A stretch of 64,000 nt of DNA from assembly GCA_030150265.1 (NCBI GenBank), contig JASLGG010000023.1, forward strand, positions 1 through 64,000, given 5' to 3'. This stretch comes from Protaetiibacter sp. (GTDB taxonomy: Bacteria > Actinomycetota > Actinomycetes > Actinomycetales > Microbacteriaceae). The translations under genes were made by a program, and so were the position numbers. Shown one piece after another: positions 23,556 to 32,224 of this stretch (the stretch's first letter is position 1; each line of letters begins with the position of its first letter). The notes under the pieces are model-generated. The model worked only from the letters and a program-made list of their open reading frames with translations. It had not been told where the DNA came from and made no database searches.

Positions 23556-24059
23556 TCAGCGGGTGGGGCTCAGCACCTCGACGCTCGTGACCGGCGCGAG
23601 GTCGAGCTCGGCGACGCCGAGCTCGCGCGCCGACACGGATGCCGTGAGCAGGTGCCGCGTCGCGTTGCGGAGACCCGCGTAGGCAGCGGCCGCGGCGGCG
23701 GCCTCCGGCGAGGTGTGGTCGATGCCGAGCGCGGAGATCGCGTCGATGATCGCGCCCGCGGCGAGCAGGTCCTCGACCGCGAAGCGCAGCGATCCGTCCG
23801 CCTGCCGGGCGCCGGCGGCGACGACCGCGATCACGAAGCGCCCGCCGAGCTCCGCCTGACGCTCGAGCGCCCAGCGCGCCACGGCATCCGCGCTGCGCAG
23901 CGCGCCGGCGACGATCTCCACGTCGACATCCGGCAGGCGCTCCTCGCCGAGCTCGTCGACCCAGACGATCGCGTGCACGCCCTCGGCCACCGCGAGCGCG
24001 CCCTCGGCGCCCCACTCGAAACGGACCTGGTAGTACGTCTGGGCGCGGGGGGAGCTCAT
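23556..24059 (-). CDS. ComB-like protein (2-phosphosulfolactate phosphatase family)
   Basis: 167 residues from the ATG at 24059. It opens with YYQVRFEWGAEGALAVAEGVHAIVWVDELG, continues with VEIVAGALRSADAVARWALERQ and a small-residue glycine region, and ends with ATRHLLTASVSARELGVAEL. This layout resembles actinobacterial members of the ComB family. Canonical ComB has a conserved DVLRATT motif near the N-terminus that binds Mg; the equivalent here (WVDELGEER) is altered, so phosphatase activity towards 2-phosphosulfolactate is doubtful. No coenzyme M genes are present nearby. Monocistronic. Confidence 0.65.
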   Translation of the reverse strand: MSSPRAQTYYQVRFEWGAEGALAVAEGVHAIVWVDELGEERLPDVDVEIVAGALRSADAVARWALERQAELGGRFVIAVVAAGARQADGSLRFAVEDLLAAGAIIDAISALGIDHTSPEAAAAAAAYAGLRNATRHLLTASVSARELGVAELDLAPVTSVEVLSPTR

Positions 24060-24122
24060 GCCCCGAGGGTACCGACGGCTGGGCATCCGCCCCGAAGCCG
24101 GGCGTCACACGGCGAAACCCGC

Positions 24123-24128
24123 TAAGGT
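24123..24128 (+). promoter_or_regulatory. -10 TAAGGT of the DEAD-box helicase gene, long leader
   Basis: TAAGGT within CCCGCTAAGGTTG lies about 150 bp before the ATG at 24280. The predicted leader of roughly 145 nt contains no gene and could be a site of autoregulation, as known for some cold-shock RNA helicases. Confidence 0.4.
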
Positions 24129-24279
24129 TGCCGAGGCGCAGCGTCTGCGCCCGCGTCGCGAACGCATCCCTCCCGCCCGGCCCACGGCCCGGCGATGACA
24201 TCCCTTCACGGCGACCCGACGTGCCGACCGGCACGCTCGCCCTTCCGCGCGATCCCGCGCGACCACCCGAGAGAACACC

Positions 24280-25821
24280 ATGACCTCCCCCACCTTCGGC
24301 GCGCTCGGCGTGCCCGCCCCGCTCGTCGCCGCGCTCGCGGCCGACGGCAAGACCACCGCGTTCCCGATCCAGGTCGACACGCTGCCCGACACGCTCGCCG
24401 GGCGCGACGTGCTCGGCCGCGGGCGCACCGGATCCGGCAAGACGCTCGCGTTCTCGCTCCCGCTCGTCGCGCGCCTCGCCACCCAGCTCGCGGGCGGCGG
24501 ACGTCGCTCCGGCCTGCCGCTCGGCCTCGTGCTCGCCCCGACGCGCGAGCTCGCGACCCAGATCGCCACTACGATCGCCCCGCTCGCGGAGGCCTACGGC
24601 CTCACCGTCACCACCATCTACGGCGGCGTCTCGCAGAACCGCCAGGCGGCGGCCCTCAAGGCCGGCGTCGACATCGTCGTGGCCTGCCCCGGCCGCCTCG
24701 AGGACCTCATGGGCCAGCGGCTCGTGCGGCTCGACGCGATCGAGATCACCGTCATCGACGAGGCCGACCACATGGCCGACCTCGGCTTCCTGCCCGGCGT
24801 CACGCGCATCCTCGCCGCGACGCCGCAGGGCGGGCAGCGGATGCTGTTCTCCGCGACCCTCGACAACGGGGTCGACAAGCTCGTGAACCGCTTCCTCGAG
24901 AGCCCGGTGCTGCACTCGGTCAACGAGATCGACCAGCCCCCGGTGAAGATGACCCATCACGTCTTCGGCACCGCCGACGTCGAGAGCAAGAAGGAGCTCG
25001 TGCGCACGCTCGCCTCGGGCGCCGGACGCCGCATCCTCTTCATGCGCACCAAGCACCACGCGAAGAAGCTCGCGCAGCAGCTCACGGCATCCGGCATCCC
25101 CGCCGTCGACCTGCACGGCAACCTCTCGCAGCCGCAGCGCGACCGCAACCTCGCCGCCTTCGCCGACGGTTCGGTGCGGGTTCTCGTGGCGACGGATGTG
25201 GCGGCGCGCGGCGTGCACGTCGACGACGTCGAGCTCGTGGTGCACGTCGACCCGCCGACCGAGCACAAGGCGTACCTGCACCGCTCGGGCCGCACCGCTC
25301 GCGCGGGCTCGGAGGGCGACGTCGTGACGCTCGTGCTGCCCGCGCAGGAGAAGGACGTGGCACAGCTCATGCGCAAGGCCGGCATCGTGGCCACCGTGCA
25401 GAAGGTGACGCCGGATGCTGCGGCCGTCGCCGCGCTCGTCGGCGAGGTCGCCGCCTACGTGAAGCCCGAGCCGAAGGCACCGCGGCAGCAGCAGGGCGGC
25501 GGCGGACGCAGCCAGGGCGCGAACGCGCAGCGCAAGCGCGCGGAGCGTGCCGAGCGCGAGGCAGCCGCGGCCCCCCGCGCGGACCGTCCGCGACGCGACC
25601 GCTCCGGTCGTCCGGCCGCGAAGGCTCAGCGCTCGGGCGCGACGGGTCAGGCGCGCTCGGGCTCGGGACGCTCGGGCGCCGGTTCGGGCTCGGGCCGTTC
25701 GGCCTCGACCCGCGGCGGCAGCACGACCGTCTACAGCTCGTCGTCCTACGGCTCGTCGGGTGCGACGCCGCAGGGCAACCCCCGGCAGGCGAACCGCCGG
25801 GCCTCCCGCCCGAGCGGCTGA
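24280..25821 (+). CDS. DEAD-box ATP-dependent RNA helicase
   Basis: 513 residues. The helicase core shows the Q motif region (GVPAPLVAALAADGKTTAFPIQ), motif I GRTGSGKT, Ia PTRELATQI, motif II DEAD (VIDEADHM), motif III SAT, then ATDVAARGVHVDD (motif V) and HRSGRTARAG (motif VI). The last 120 residues are a low-complexity basic tail rich in Arg, Ser and Gly, probably an RNA-binding disordered region. Family members remodel structured RNA in ribosome assembly or mRNA decay, often in the cold. The start is supported only by a weak GAGAGAA site. Single gene with a long leader. Confidence 0.95.
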   Translation: MTSPTFGALGVPAPLVAALAADGKTTAFPIQVDTLPDTLAGRDVLGRGRTGSGKTLAFSLPLVARLATQLAGGGRRSGLPLGLVLAPTRELATQIATTIAPLAEAYGLTVTTIYGGVSQNRQAAALKAGVDIVVACPGRLEDLMGQRLVRLDAIEITVIDEADHMADLGFLPGVTRILAATPQGGQRMLFSATLDNGVDKLVNRFLESPVLHSVNEIDQPPVKMTHHVFGTADVESKKELVRTLASGAGRRILFMRTKHHAKKLAQQLTASGIPAVDLHGNLSQPQRDRNLAAFADGSVRVLVATDVAARGVHVDDVELVVHVDPPTEHKAYLHRSGRTARAGSEGDVVTLVLPAQEKDVAQLMRKAGIVATVQKVTPDAAAVAALVGEVAAYVKPEPKAPRQQQGGGGRSQGANAQRKRAERAEREAAAAPRADRPRRDRSGRPAAKAQRSGATGQARSGSGRSGAGSGSGRSASTRGGSTTVYSSSSYGSSGATPQGNPRQANRRASRPSG

Positions 25822-25857
25822 GCGCGCTCGGGTCGCCGGCTGCCGCCGAGGCTCGGC

Positions 25858-26421
25858 TCAGCCGAGCACGCCGACGGAGGCGAGGGCCGCGCGCAGCAGC
25901 GTGCCGCGTCCGCCCTCGAACTCGGCGTGGAACGCCGACGACGAGGCCTCGGCGGGGGTGACCCAGGTGATCTCGAGGGCGTCCTGCCGCGGCTCGCAGG
26001 TTCCGGTGACCGGCACGACGAAGCCGAGCGAGACCGCGTGCTGCCGCTCGTCGACATAGGCCGAGAGCCCCGGGATGGGGAAGTACTCGGCCACCTGGAA
26101 CGGCACGGGGCTCGCGGGCAGCAGCGGGAACGCCATCGGCCCGAGGTCCTTCTCGAGGTGCCGGAAGAGCGCGTCGCGGATCGTCTCGCCGTACATCACC
26201 CGGCCGGAGACGAGCGTGCGGGTGATCTCGCCGACCGAGTTGGCGCGCAGCAGCACCCCCACCTGGGTGACGACGCCGACGCCGTCGACGCGCACCGGCA
26301 CCGCCTCCACGTAGAGCAACGGCATCCGCCCGCGCACCCAGGCGAGCTCCTCGTCGCTCAGCCACGCCGAGTTCGGATCGTCGCGCGGAGGTTCGGGGAT
26401 GCCTGCGCCCACGGTGCTCAT
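25858..26421 (-). CDS. DUF4916 (NUDIX-like) protein
   Basis: 187 residues. Recognised from the conserved stretches WLSDEELAWVRGRMPLLYVEAVPV, TRTLVSGRVMYGETIRDALFRHLEKDLGPMAFP, YFPIPGLSAYVDERQHAVSL and VPVTGTCEPRQDALEITW. This family is actinobacterial and related to NUDIX hydrolases. The NUDIX box (GX5EX7REUXEEXGU) is only partly visible as GRVMYGETIRDALFRHLEKDLG, with the catalytic Glu pair changed, so hydrolase activity is not assured. Cytoplasmic; convergent with the helicase gene. Confidence 0.85.
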   Translation of the reverse strand: MSTVGAGIPEPPRDDPNSAWLSDEELAWVRGRMPLLYVEAVPVRVDGVGVVTQVGVLLRANSVGEITRTLVSGRVMYGETIRDALFRHLEKDLGPMAFPLLPASPVPFQVAEYFPIPGLSAYVDERQHAVSLGFVVPVTGTCEPRQDALEITWVTPAEASSSAFHAEFEGGRGTLLRAALASVGVLG

Positions 26422-26456
26422 GCTTCATTGTGCATCGTGCGGGCCGCCGTGCGGCG

Positions 26457-26966
26457 TCACTGCGACGCGATGGCGGACAGCATGCCGAGGCGCACGGCTG
26501 TGAAGATGAAGACCGGCACGGCCATCAGCAGGCCGGCGCCGATCACGATCCAGAGCGGCGCGGCATCCGTCTGCCCGAGCGCGCGACGGCGGCCGATGAG
26601 GTAGCCGATCGGTCCGAGCGCCACCCACCAGCGGCTCGGCAGCCGCGCGAACCCGCGCCGCCCGAGGGCGCGCCGGTCGAGCAGGCAGAGCGCCGCGATC
26701 ACCGGCACGAGCAGGAGCGCGGGCAGCCAGGCCCCCAGGATGCTCAGGATCACGAGCACCGATCCCGCCCAGACCGGCGAGCCGGTGATCCAGCCGAGGA
26801 GGCGCGTGTGGTCGTCGGGGGCGTGGTGCAGCGGCTCGCGCCCGATCGAGCGCCGCATGCCGGCGGGCTCGGCCGCGAGACGGGTGTGGGAGGTCCAGTC
26901 GACGCCGTCCCACCAGCGCTCGCGGTCGGCATCCGCCGGATCCGGATGCCAGCCGACGGTGACCAT
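26457..26966 (-). CDS. DUF2510 membrane protein
   Basis: 169 residues from the ATG at 26966. The N-terminal DUF2510 motif (GWHPDPADADRERWWDGVDWT) is a small tryptophan-rich cytoplasmic module common in Actinobacteria, of unknown function. It is followed by about four hydrophobic segments, for example VWAGSVLVILSILGAWLPAL and APLWIVIGAGLLMAVPVFIF. No catalytic residues. Function unknown. Confidence 0.8.
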   Translation of the reverse strand: MVTVGWHPDPADADRERWWDGVDWTSHTRLAAEPAGMRRSIGREPLHHAPDDHTRLLGWITGSPVWAGSVLVILSILGAWLPALLLVPVIAALCLLDRRALGRRGFARLPSRWWVALGPIGYLIGRRRALGQTDAAPLWIVIGAGLLMAVPVFIFTAVRLGMLSAIASQ

Positions 26967-26992
26967 GCCCCATTGTGCCGCGGGGAGGGCGG

Positions 26993-28156
26993 TCAGGCGA
27001 AGGCGCTCTCGCCCGTGAGGGCGCGGCCGATCACGAGCGCGTGGATCTCGTCGGTGCCCTCGTAGGTCTGCACCGACTCGAGGTTGGCGAGGTGGCGCAT
27101 GACGGGGAAGGCATCCGTGATGCCGTCGCCGCCGAGGATCGTGCGCGCCGCGCGCGCGATGCGCTGCGCCTCGCGCACGTTGTTGAGCTTGCCGACGCTG
27201 ATCTGCACCGGGTCGAGCGCGCCCTCCTCCTTGCGGCGCCCGAGGTGCAGGGCGAGCAGCAGCCCCTTCTCGTACTCGAGCAGCATGTCGGCGAGCTTCG
27301 CCTGGGTGAGCTGCATGGCGCCGATCGGCCTGCCGAACACGACGCGCGAGCGCGACCGCTCCACGGCCACCTCGAGGCAGGAGCGTGCCGCGCCCATGAC
27401 GCCCCACACGATCCCGAAGCGCGCCTCGCCCAGGCAGGCGAGCGCCGCGCCCAGCCCGCGCTCGCTGCCGGGGAGGAGCGCATCCGCCCCCACCCGCACC
27501 CCGTCGAGCGCGATCTCGGCCTGCACCGAGGCGCGCATCGAGAGCTTGCCGCCGATCGCGGTGGCGCGGAACCCCGGCGTGGCCGTCGGCACCAGGAAGC
27601 CCCGGATGCCGTCATCCGTCGCGGCCCAGATGACCGCCACGTCGGCGAGCGAGGCCAGCCCGATCCAGCGCTTCGCGCCCGTGATCACCCAGTCGGAGCC
27701 GTCGCGCACGGCTCGGGTCGTCATCCCCGCGGGGTCGGAGCCGCCGTGCGGCTCGGTGAGGCCGAAGCATCCGATGAGCTCGCCGCGCGCCATCGGCGGA
27801 AGCCAGCGCTGCCTCTGCTCCTCCGACCCGTGCTTCGCGATCGCGCTCATCGCGAGCGAGCCCTGCACCGAGACGAAGGTGCGCCAGGCGCTGTCGACCG
27901 CCTCGAGCTCGAGGCACGCGAGGCCGTAGCTGACGGCGCCGGCGCCCGCGCATCCGTAGCCCTGCAGGTGCATGCCGAGCAGCCCCGCCTCGGCGAGCGC
28001 GGGGACCACCTCGGCCCGGAAGCGCGCCGCCTCGAAGTCGGCGTCGATGTGCGGGGCGATTGCCTCGGCGGCCACCCGCCGCGCGCGCTCCCGCCACGCG
28101 AGCTCCTCGGGGCGCAGGAGCGCGTCGAAACCGGTGAGCTCGTGGGCGGTGGTCAT
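26993..28156 (-). CDS. Acyl-CoA dehydrogenase (glutaryl-CoA dehydrogenase-like)
   Basis: 387 residues; GAAGGAG before the ATG at 28156. FAD-binding segments CFGLTEPHGGSDPAGM and WVITGAKRWIGLASLADVAVIWA are present. The catalytic glutamate lies in YEGTDEIHALVIGRAL (E366), in the position characteristic of glutaryl-CoA dehydrogenase rather than medium-chain enzymes. The Arg in RFGIVWGVMGAARSC also matches the GCDH subgroup, which oxidises and decarboxylates glutaryl-CoA to crotonyl-CoA in lysine/tryptophan breakdown. It overlaps the CoA-transferase gene by 4 bp, supporting a shared glutarate or related dicarboxylate route. Confidence 0.9.
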   Translation of the reverse strand: MTTAHELTGFDALLRPEELAWRERARRVAAEAIAPHIDADFEAARFRAEVVPALAEAGLLGMHLQGYGCAGAGAVSYGLACLELEAVDSAWRTFVSVQGSLAMSAIAKHGSEEQRQRWLPPMARGELIGCFGLTEPHGGSDPAGMTTRAVRDGSDWVITGAKRWIGLASLADVAVIWAATDDGIRGFLVPTATPGFRATAIGGKLSMRASVQAEIALDGVRVGADALLPGSERGLGAALACLGEARFGIVWGVMGAARSCLEVAVERSRSRVVFGRPIGAMQLTQAKLADMLLEYEKGLLLALHLGRRKEEGALDPVQISVGKLNNVREAQRIARAARTILGGDGITDAFPVMRHLANLESVQTYEGTDEIHALVIGRALTGESAFA

Positions 28157-29325
28157 CGGGTCTCCTTCGGGGTGGTCCAGCGGGGGCGCTCGGGCGTGGC
28201 ATCCGCACGCGCGCCGGGACCGGCGGGCGGCGCGAGGCGGTAGGCGGCGGGCGTACGCGAGTAGCGGACGGGGTGGGCGATCGAGCGGGCGACGCCCCCG
28301 GCATCCGGCAGCTCGACGACGGGATCGAGCCCGAGCGAGGCCGCGAGCGCGATCGCCTCGGGCACCGTGTTGCAGCGCCCGGCCGGAACCCGGCGCGCGG
28401 CGAGCGCGCGCACCCAGTCGTCGACGCCGCGCGCGGCGAACAGCCCGGCGAGCAGCGGCACGAGCGCCTCGCGGTTGCGCACCCGGGCATCGTTGTCGGC
28501 GAAGCGCGCGTCGCGCGCGAGCTCGGGCGTGCCGAGCTCCTCGGCGAGGGCCGCGAACTGGTGGTCGTTGCCGACCGCGACGAGCAGCTGCCCGTCGGCG
28601 GCCGGGAAGGCCTCGTAGGGGCAGATGCTCGGATGCGCGTTGCCGCGCCGCCCGGGAGCCTCCCCCGTGGCGAGCGCCGATCCGGCGACGTTGACGAGCC
28701 CCGCGAGCGCCGAGCCGAGCAGCGACACCTCGACGCGCTGACCGCGCCCGCTGCGGCCCCGCTCGTGGAGCGCCGCGAGCACTCCCGTCACGAGGTTGAG
28801 CCCGGTGAGCACGTCGACGACCGCGACGCCGACCTTGGTGGGCTCGCCGTCCGGCGAGCCGGTGATGCTCATGAGGCCGCTGAGCCCCTGCACGAGGAAG
28901 TCGTAGCCGGGCAGCTCGGAGTCGCGGCCGAAGCCGGTGACCGATCCGTAGACGAGCCCCGGGCTCTCCGCGGCGAGCTGCTCGTAGCCGAGGCCGAAGC
29001 GCTCCATGACCCCCGGCCGGAAGTTCTCGAGCACGACGTCGGCGCCGAGCGCGAGCTCGCGCGCGTACGCGAGGTCGTCGGCGTCGCGCAGCTCGAGTCG
29101 CACGGCGCGCTTGTTGCGGTTCACGGAGGCGAAGTAGGCGCTCTCGCCGCGCGCGTCACGGGGCGGGGTCCAGGCACGGGTCTCGTCGCCCTCCGGCGGC
29201 TCGACCTTGATCACGTCGGCGCCGAGATCGCCGAGGTACATGGATGCGTAGGGCCCGGCGAGCACGCGCGTGAAGTCGGCGACGCGGATGCCGTCGAGTG
29301 CGCCAGTGCTCCCCACGGAGACCAT
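28153..29325 (-). CDS. CaiB/BaiF family (class III) CoA-transferase
   Basis: 390 residues. The N-terminal GIRVADFTRVLAGPYASMYLGDLGADVIKVEPP and ENFRPGVMERFGLGYEQL are class III CoA-transferase signatures. GYDFLVQGLSGLMSITG near residue 165 holds the Asp nucleophile that forms the acyl-aspartyl intermediate. The closest functional analogue by context is the succinyl-CoA:glutarate CoA-transferase that feeds glutaryl-CoA dehydrogenase. With the coupled dehydrogenase it would convert a free C5 dicarboxylate to crotonyl-CoA; this is inference from the neighbour. Confidence 0.9.
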   Translation of the reverse strand: MVSVGSTGALDGIRVADFTRVLAGPYASMYLGDLGADVIKVEPPEGDETRAWTPPRDARGESAYFASVNRNKRAVRLELRDADDLAYARELALGADVVLENFRPGVMERFGLGYEQLAAESPGLVYGSVTGFGRDSELPGYDFLVQGLSGLMSITGSPDGEPTKVGVAVVDVLTGLNLVTGVLAALHERGRSGRGQRVEVSLLGSALAGLVNVAGSALATGEAPGRRGNAHPSICPYEAFPAADGQLLVAVGNDHQFAALAEELGTPELARDARFADNDARVRNREALVPLLAGLFAARGVDDWVRALAARRVPAGRCNTVPEAIALAASLGLDPVVELPDAGGVARSIAHPVRYSRTPAAYRLAPPAGPGARADATPERPRWTTPKETR

Positions 29326-29361
29326 GATGCCGTCTCGGGGCGGTGGGCGCGGCAGCCGCGC

Positions 29362-30033
29362 TCAGCCGCCCGCGACGCCCGTCTCGTAGGCGAGCACCAC
29401 CGCCTGCACGCGGTCGCGCAGCCCGAGCTTGCCGAGCACGCGCGCGACGTGCGTCTTGACCGTGGCCTCCGACAGCACGAAGCGCTCGGCGATCTCGGCG
29501 TTGCTGAGCCCCTCGCCGAGCGCGGCGAAGATCTCGCGCTCGCGCGGGGTGAGGGCGGCGAGGCGCGCGTCGTCCGGCGGGGCGGCCTCGGCATCCGGGA
29601 GGCGGCCCGCGAAGAGCTCGAGCATCCGCCGGGTCACGCGCGGCGCGATGGCGGCGTCGCCCGCGGCGACCGCGCGGATCGCCGCCACGAGCTCGGCGGG
29701 GCGCGCGTCCTTCAGCAGGAAGCCGCTCGCTCCCGCGCGGAGCGCGGCGAAGGCGTACTCGTCGAGGTCGAAGGTCGTGAGGATGAGCACCCGCGTCTCG
29801 GGCGCCTCGGCCAGGATGCCGCGGGTCGCCTCGATGCCGTCGACGCCCGGCATCCGCACATCCATGAGCACGACGTCGGGGCGGAGCGCGCGCGTCATCG
29901 CGAGCGCGGCGGCGCCGTCGCCGGCCTCGCCGACGACCTCGATGCCCTCCTCGGCGCCCAGCACCATGCGGAAGCCGAGCCGCAGCATCGACTGGTCGTC
30001 GACGAGCAGCACCCGGATGCCGTCGTCCGTCAT
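29362..30033 (-). CDS. NarL/FixJ-family response regulator
   Basis: 223 residues; strong GGAGG seven bases before the ATG at 30033. Receiver domain: VLLVDDQSMLRLGFRMVLG with the acidic pocket DD, phosphoacceptor D58 in VVLMDVRMPG, and the conserved Thr/Lys (LTTFD, LLKDARP). C-terminal LuxR-type helix-turn-helix LTPREREIFAALGEGLSNAEIAERFVLSEATVKTHVARVL. Partner of the histidine kinase encoded just upstream (ATGA overlap). It likely controls the adjacent ABC exporter. Confidence 0.96.
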   Translation of the reverse strand: MTDDGIRVLLVDDQSMLRLGFRMVLGAEEGIEVVGEAGDGAAALAMTRALRPDVVLMDVRMPGVDGIEATRGILAEAPETRVLILTTFDLDEYAFAALRAGASGFLLKDARPAELVAAIRAVAAGDAAIAPRVTRRMLELFAGRLPDAEAAPPDDARLAALTPREREIFAALGEGLSNAEIAERFVLSEATVKTHVARVLGKLGLRDRVQAVVLAYETGVAGG

Positions 30034-31394
30034 CGCGCTCCCTCCGCGCCCGCCGCATCCGCGCCGCCCGCGAGCGGCAGCGCCGCCCGCACCTGCCAGC
30101 CGCGCTCGTGCGGGCCCGCCTCGATCGTGCCGCCGAGGGCGCCCGCCCGCTCGCGCATGCCGATGATGCCACGCCCGGTGCCGGATGCCGCGCCCGCCTC
30201 GCGCGCGAGCGGCTCGGCCTGGTTGGTGACGCGCACCTCCACCCGGGCGCCCGCGGCATCCGTCACCCGCCCGAGCTCGACGAGCACGAGCGGCGAGGCG
30301 GGCGCATGCCGGAGCACGTTGGTGAGCGACTCCTGCACGATGCGCCACTGCGCGCGGCGCACGGCCGTCGGCAGCTCGTCGAGGGCGCCGCTGCGCACGA
30401 GCCGCACCGGCAGCCCGGCCGCGCGGAAGCGCTCGACGAGCTCGTCGAGGCTCACGTCGGGCTCCGGCTCGAGCGGGGCCGCATCCCCCGGCTCGCGCAG
30501 CACGCCGAGCACGCGGCGCATGTCGGCGAGGGCCGAGCGGCCCGTCTCGGTGAGGGCGTCGAGGGCGCGCGCGGCGCCCTCCGGGTCGGCGGGGGATGCG
30601 GCGCGCGCCCCGTCGGCGAGCGCCACCATCACGGTGAGCGAGTGGGCGACGACGTCGTGCAGCTCGCGCGCGATGCGCGTGCGCTCCTCGGCCACGGCGA
30701 GCGCCTCCCGCTGCTCCCGGTCGCGGGCGAGCGCGTTGGCCCGCTGGATGAGGGAGTCGATGTGCTGCCGCCGGCCCCGCACGCTCACCCCGATCGCGAT
30801 CGCGATGAGCGTCGACACGGCGAGGAACACGCTCGTCGCGACGATGAGGCCCGCCGGCTCGACCTGCGGATCGGTCTCGGCGCGGCGCAGGAACAGCACC
30901 GCCGCCGCCGTCATCACGCCCACCGCCGCGAGCTCGACGAGCCAGGTGACGGCGGCCGGCCGGGACGCCGCCACGGCGTACATCGCCAGCGCGAGCGCGA
31001 ACTCGATGCCGTTCGACTCCTGCACGAGCACCAGGCACGCGACGCCGAGCACGACGAGCGCCGCCACCGTGAGCACCGGCTCGTGCCGCCGCCGCATGAG
31101 CACGAGCCCGCCGAGCGCCGCGACCACGATGAAGAGCACGCCGACCGCAGGGGCAGAGCCCGACACGCCCACCACGAGCGAGGTGATCGCCGAGGGCAGG
31201 GCGAACCACAGCGCGACCACGGCATCCATCACCACCGGATGCCGTACGAAGTAGCGCCGCAGCGGCCCCAGCCGGCGGGCGTCGAGCTCGGTGAAGGGCC
31301 CGTCGGCCGTGGCGGCGGGCACGGGCCGCACCCAGCGTCTCAGCCGGGCGAGCACGCGCGACGGCGGTGCCGCATCCGAGGCCGGATGCGGCAC
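30030..31394 (-). CDS. Sensor histidine kinase (HisKA_3, DesK/NarX-like)
   Basis: 454 residues if started at the GTG at 31394, 441 if at the GTG at 31355; neither has a good ribosome site, and a long hairpin covers the first. Several membrane segments occupy residues about 55-200 (ALWFALPSAITSLVVGVSG, GVLFIVVAALGGLVLMRRR and others), with no extracellular sensor domain. HisKA_3 dimerisation helix RTRIARELHDVVAHSLTVMV contains the phosphorylated His; the HATPase_c domain follows (QWRIVQESLTNVLRHAP, GRGIIGMRERAGALGG). The layout resembles membrane-stress sensors that control an adjacent ABC transporter. Forms a coupled pair with the NarL-type regulator. Confidence 0.93.
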   Translation of the reverse strand: MPHPASDAAPPSRVLARLRRWVRPVPAATADGPFTELDARRLGPLRRYFVRHPVVMDAVVALWFALPSAITSLVVGVSGSAPAVGVLFIVVAALGGLVLMRRRHEPVLTVAALVVLGVACLVLVQESNGIEFALALAMYAVAASRPAAVTWLVELAAVGVMTAAAVLFLRRAETDPQVEPAGLIVATSVFLAVSTLIAIAIGVSVRGRRQHIDSLIQRANALARDREQREALAVAEERTRIARELHDVVAHSLTVMVALADGARAASPADPEGAARALDALTETGRSALADMRRVLGVLREPGDAAPLEPEPDVSLDELVERFRAAGLPVRLVRSGALDELPTAVRRAQWRIVQESLTNVLRHAPASPLVLVELGRVTDAAGARVEVRVTNQAEPLAREAGAASGTGRGIIGMRERAGALGGTIEAGPHERGWQVRAALPLAGGADAAGAEGAR

Positions 31395-31398
31395 CGCC
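31363..31398. repeat. Perfect 16-bp hairpin between exporter permease and kinase genes
   Basis: GGCGGTGCCGCATCCG, loop AGGC, CGGATGCGGCACCGCC. It begins 20 bp after the permease stop and covers the first candidate GTG of the kinase. It has terminator geometry on the minus strand but no U-tract. Confidence 0.75.
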
Positions 31399-31417
31399 TG
31401 GCGCGTCGTCTCGTCGA

Positions 31418-32224
31418 TCAGTCGTCCCGCCTCGTGAAGGCGATCGAGCCGGCCGCGAGCAGCACGGCCGTGTAGCCGCAGAACACCGCGAAGCCGGTCC
31501 ACGGCTCGAGGCCGCCCATGCCGATCACGTCGCCCGACACCACCGCGGACCCCGCGGGCGCCGGCAGGTACTGGTAGAGGTCGCGCAGCCACTCGGCGCC
31601 CGTCGTCGCGGCGATGATCTGCACCACGATCGGCAGGATGAACAGCAGGCCGACCGCGGTCGTGATGGCCGCCGCCGTGTTGCGCACCAGCAGGCCGATG
31701 CCGAAGGCGAACCACGCCGACACCGTGAGGTAGAGCACCGCCCCGATCAGGGCGCGCAGGTCGTCGGCGCCGAACGCCACCTCGATGCCGCCCGCCGAGA
31801 GCACCGGCAGCGCGACCGCCGCCGAGAGCGCGAGGGCGAGCGTCGACACGACGAACGCGACGGCGAGCAGCACGAGCGCCTTGCTCGCCACGACGCGCAT
31901 CCGCCGCGGCTCGGCCGCGAGGGTCGAGCGGAACGCGCCCGTCGCGTACTCGCCCGTCACCACGAGCGCGCCGAGCACGGCGATCGTGAGCTGCGCGATC
32001 GGGTAGCCGACCACGAGCACGCCCGCGCCGCCCGACGCGCCCTCCGGGAACGAGGTCATCGCCCACGCGAACAGGCCCGCGAACGCGCCCATGACCACGA
32101 TCGTGATGGCCGCCACCCAGAAGGTCGAGCGGAGGCTGCGCAGCTTGATCCACTCCGAGCGCACCACGCGCGCGAAGGTGGGACGGATGCCGGATGCCGC
32201 CCGCACCGCGGTCGCGGCGCTCAT
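31418..32224 (-). CDS. ABC-2 type transporter permease
   Basis: 268 residues. Six hydrophobic segments in the ABC-2 pattern: FWVAAITIVVMGAFAGLFAW, LTIAVLGALVVTGEYATGAF, VLLAVAFVVSTLALALSA, LYLTVSAWFAFGIGLLVR, ITTAVGLLFILPIVVQIIA and FAVFCGYTAVLLAAGSIAF. GEYATGAFRSTLAAEPRR is the cytoplasmic coupling region. The ATG at 32224 overlaps the ATPase stop, so the permease and ATPase are coupled. Homologous pairs export antibiotics, lantibiotics or lipid-like compounds; the substrate is unknown. Confidence 0.93.
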   Translation of the reverse strand: MSAATAVRAASGIRPTFARVVRSEWIKLRSLRSTFWVAAITIVVMGAFAGLFAWAMTSFPEGASGGAGVLVVGYPIAQLTIAVLGALVVTGEYATGAFRSTLAAEPRRMRVVASKALVLLAVAFVVSTLALALSAAVALPVLSAGGIEVAFGADDLRALIGAVLYLTVSAWFAFGIGLLVRNTAAAITTAVGLLFILPIVVQIIAATTGAEWLRDLYQYLPAPAGSAVVSGDVIGMGGLEPWTGFAVFCGYTAVLLAAGSIAFTRRDD

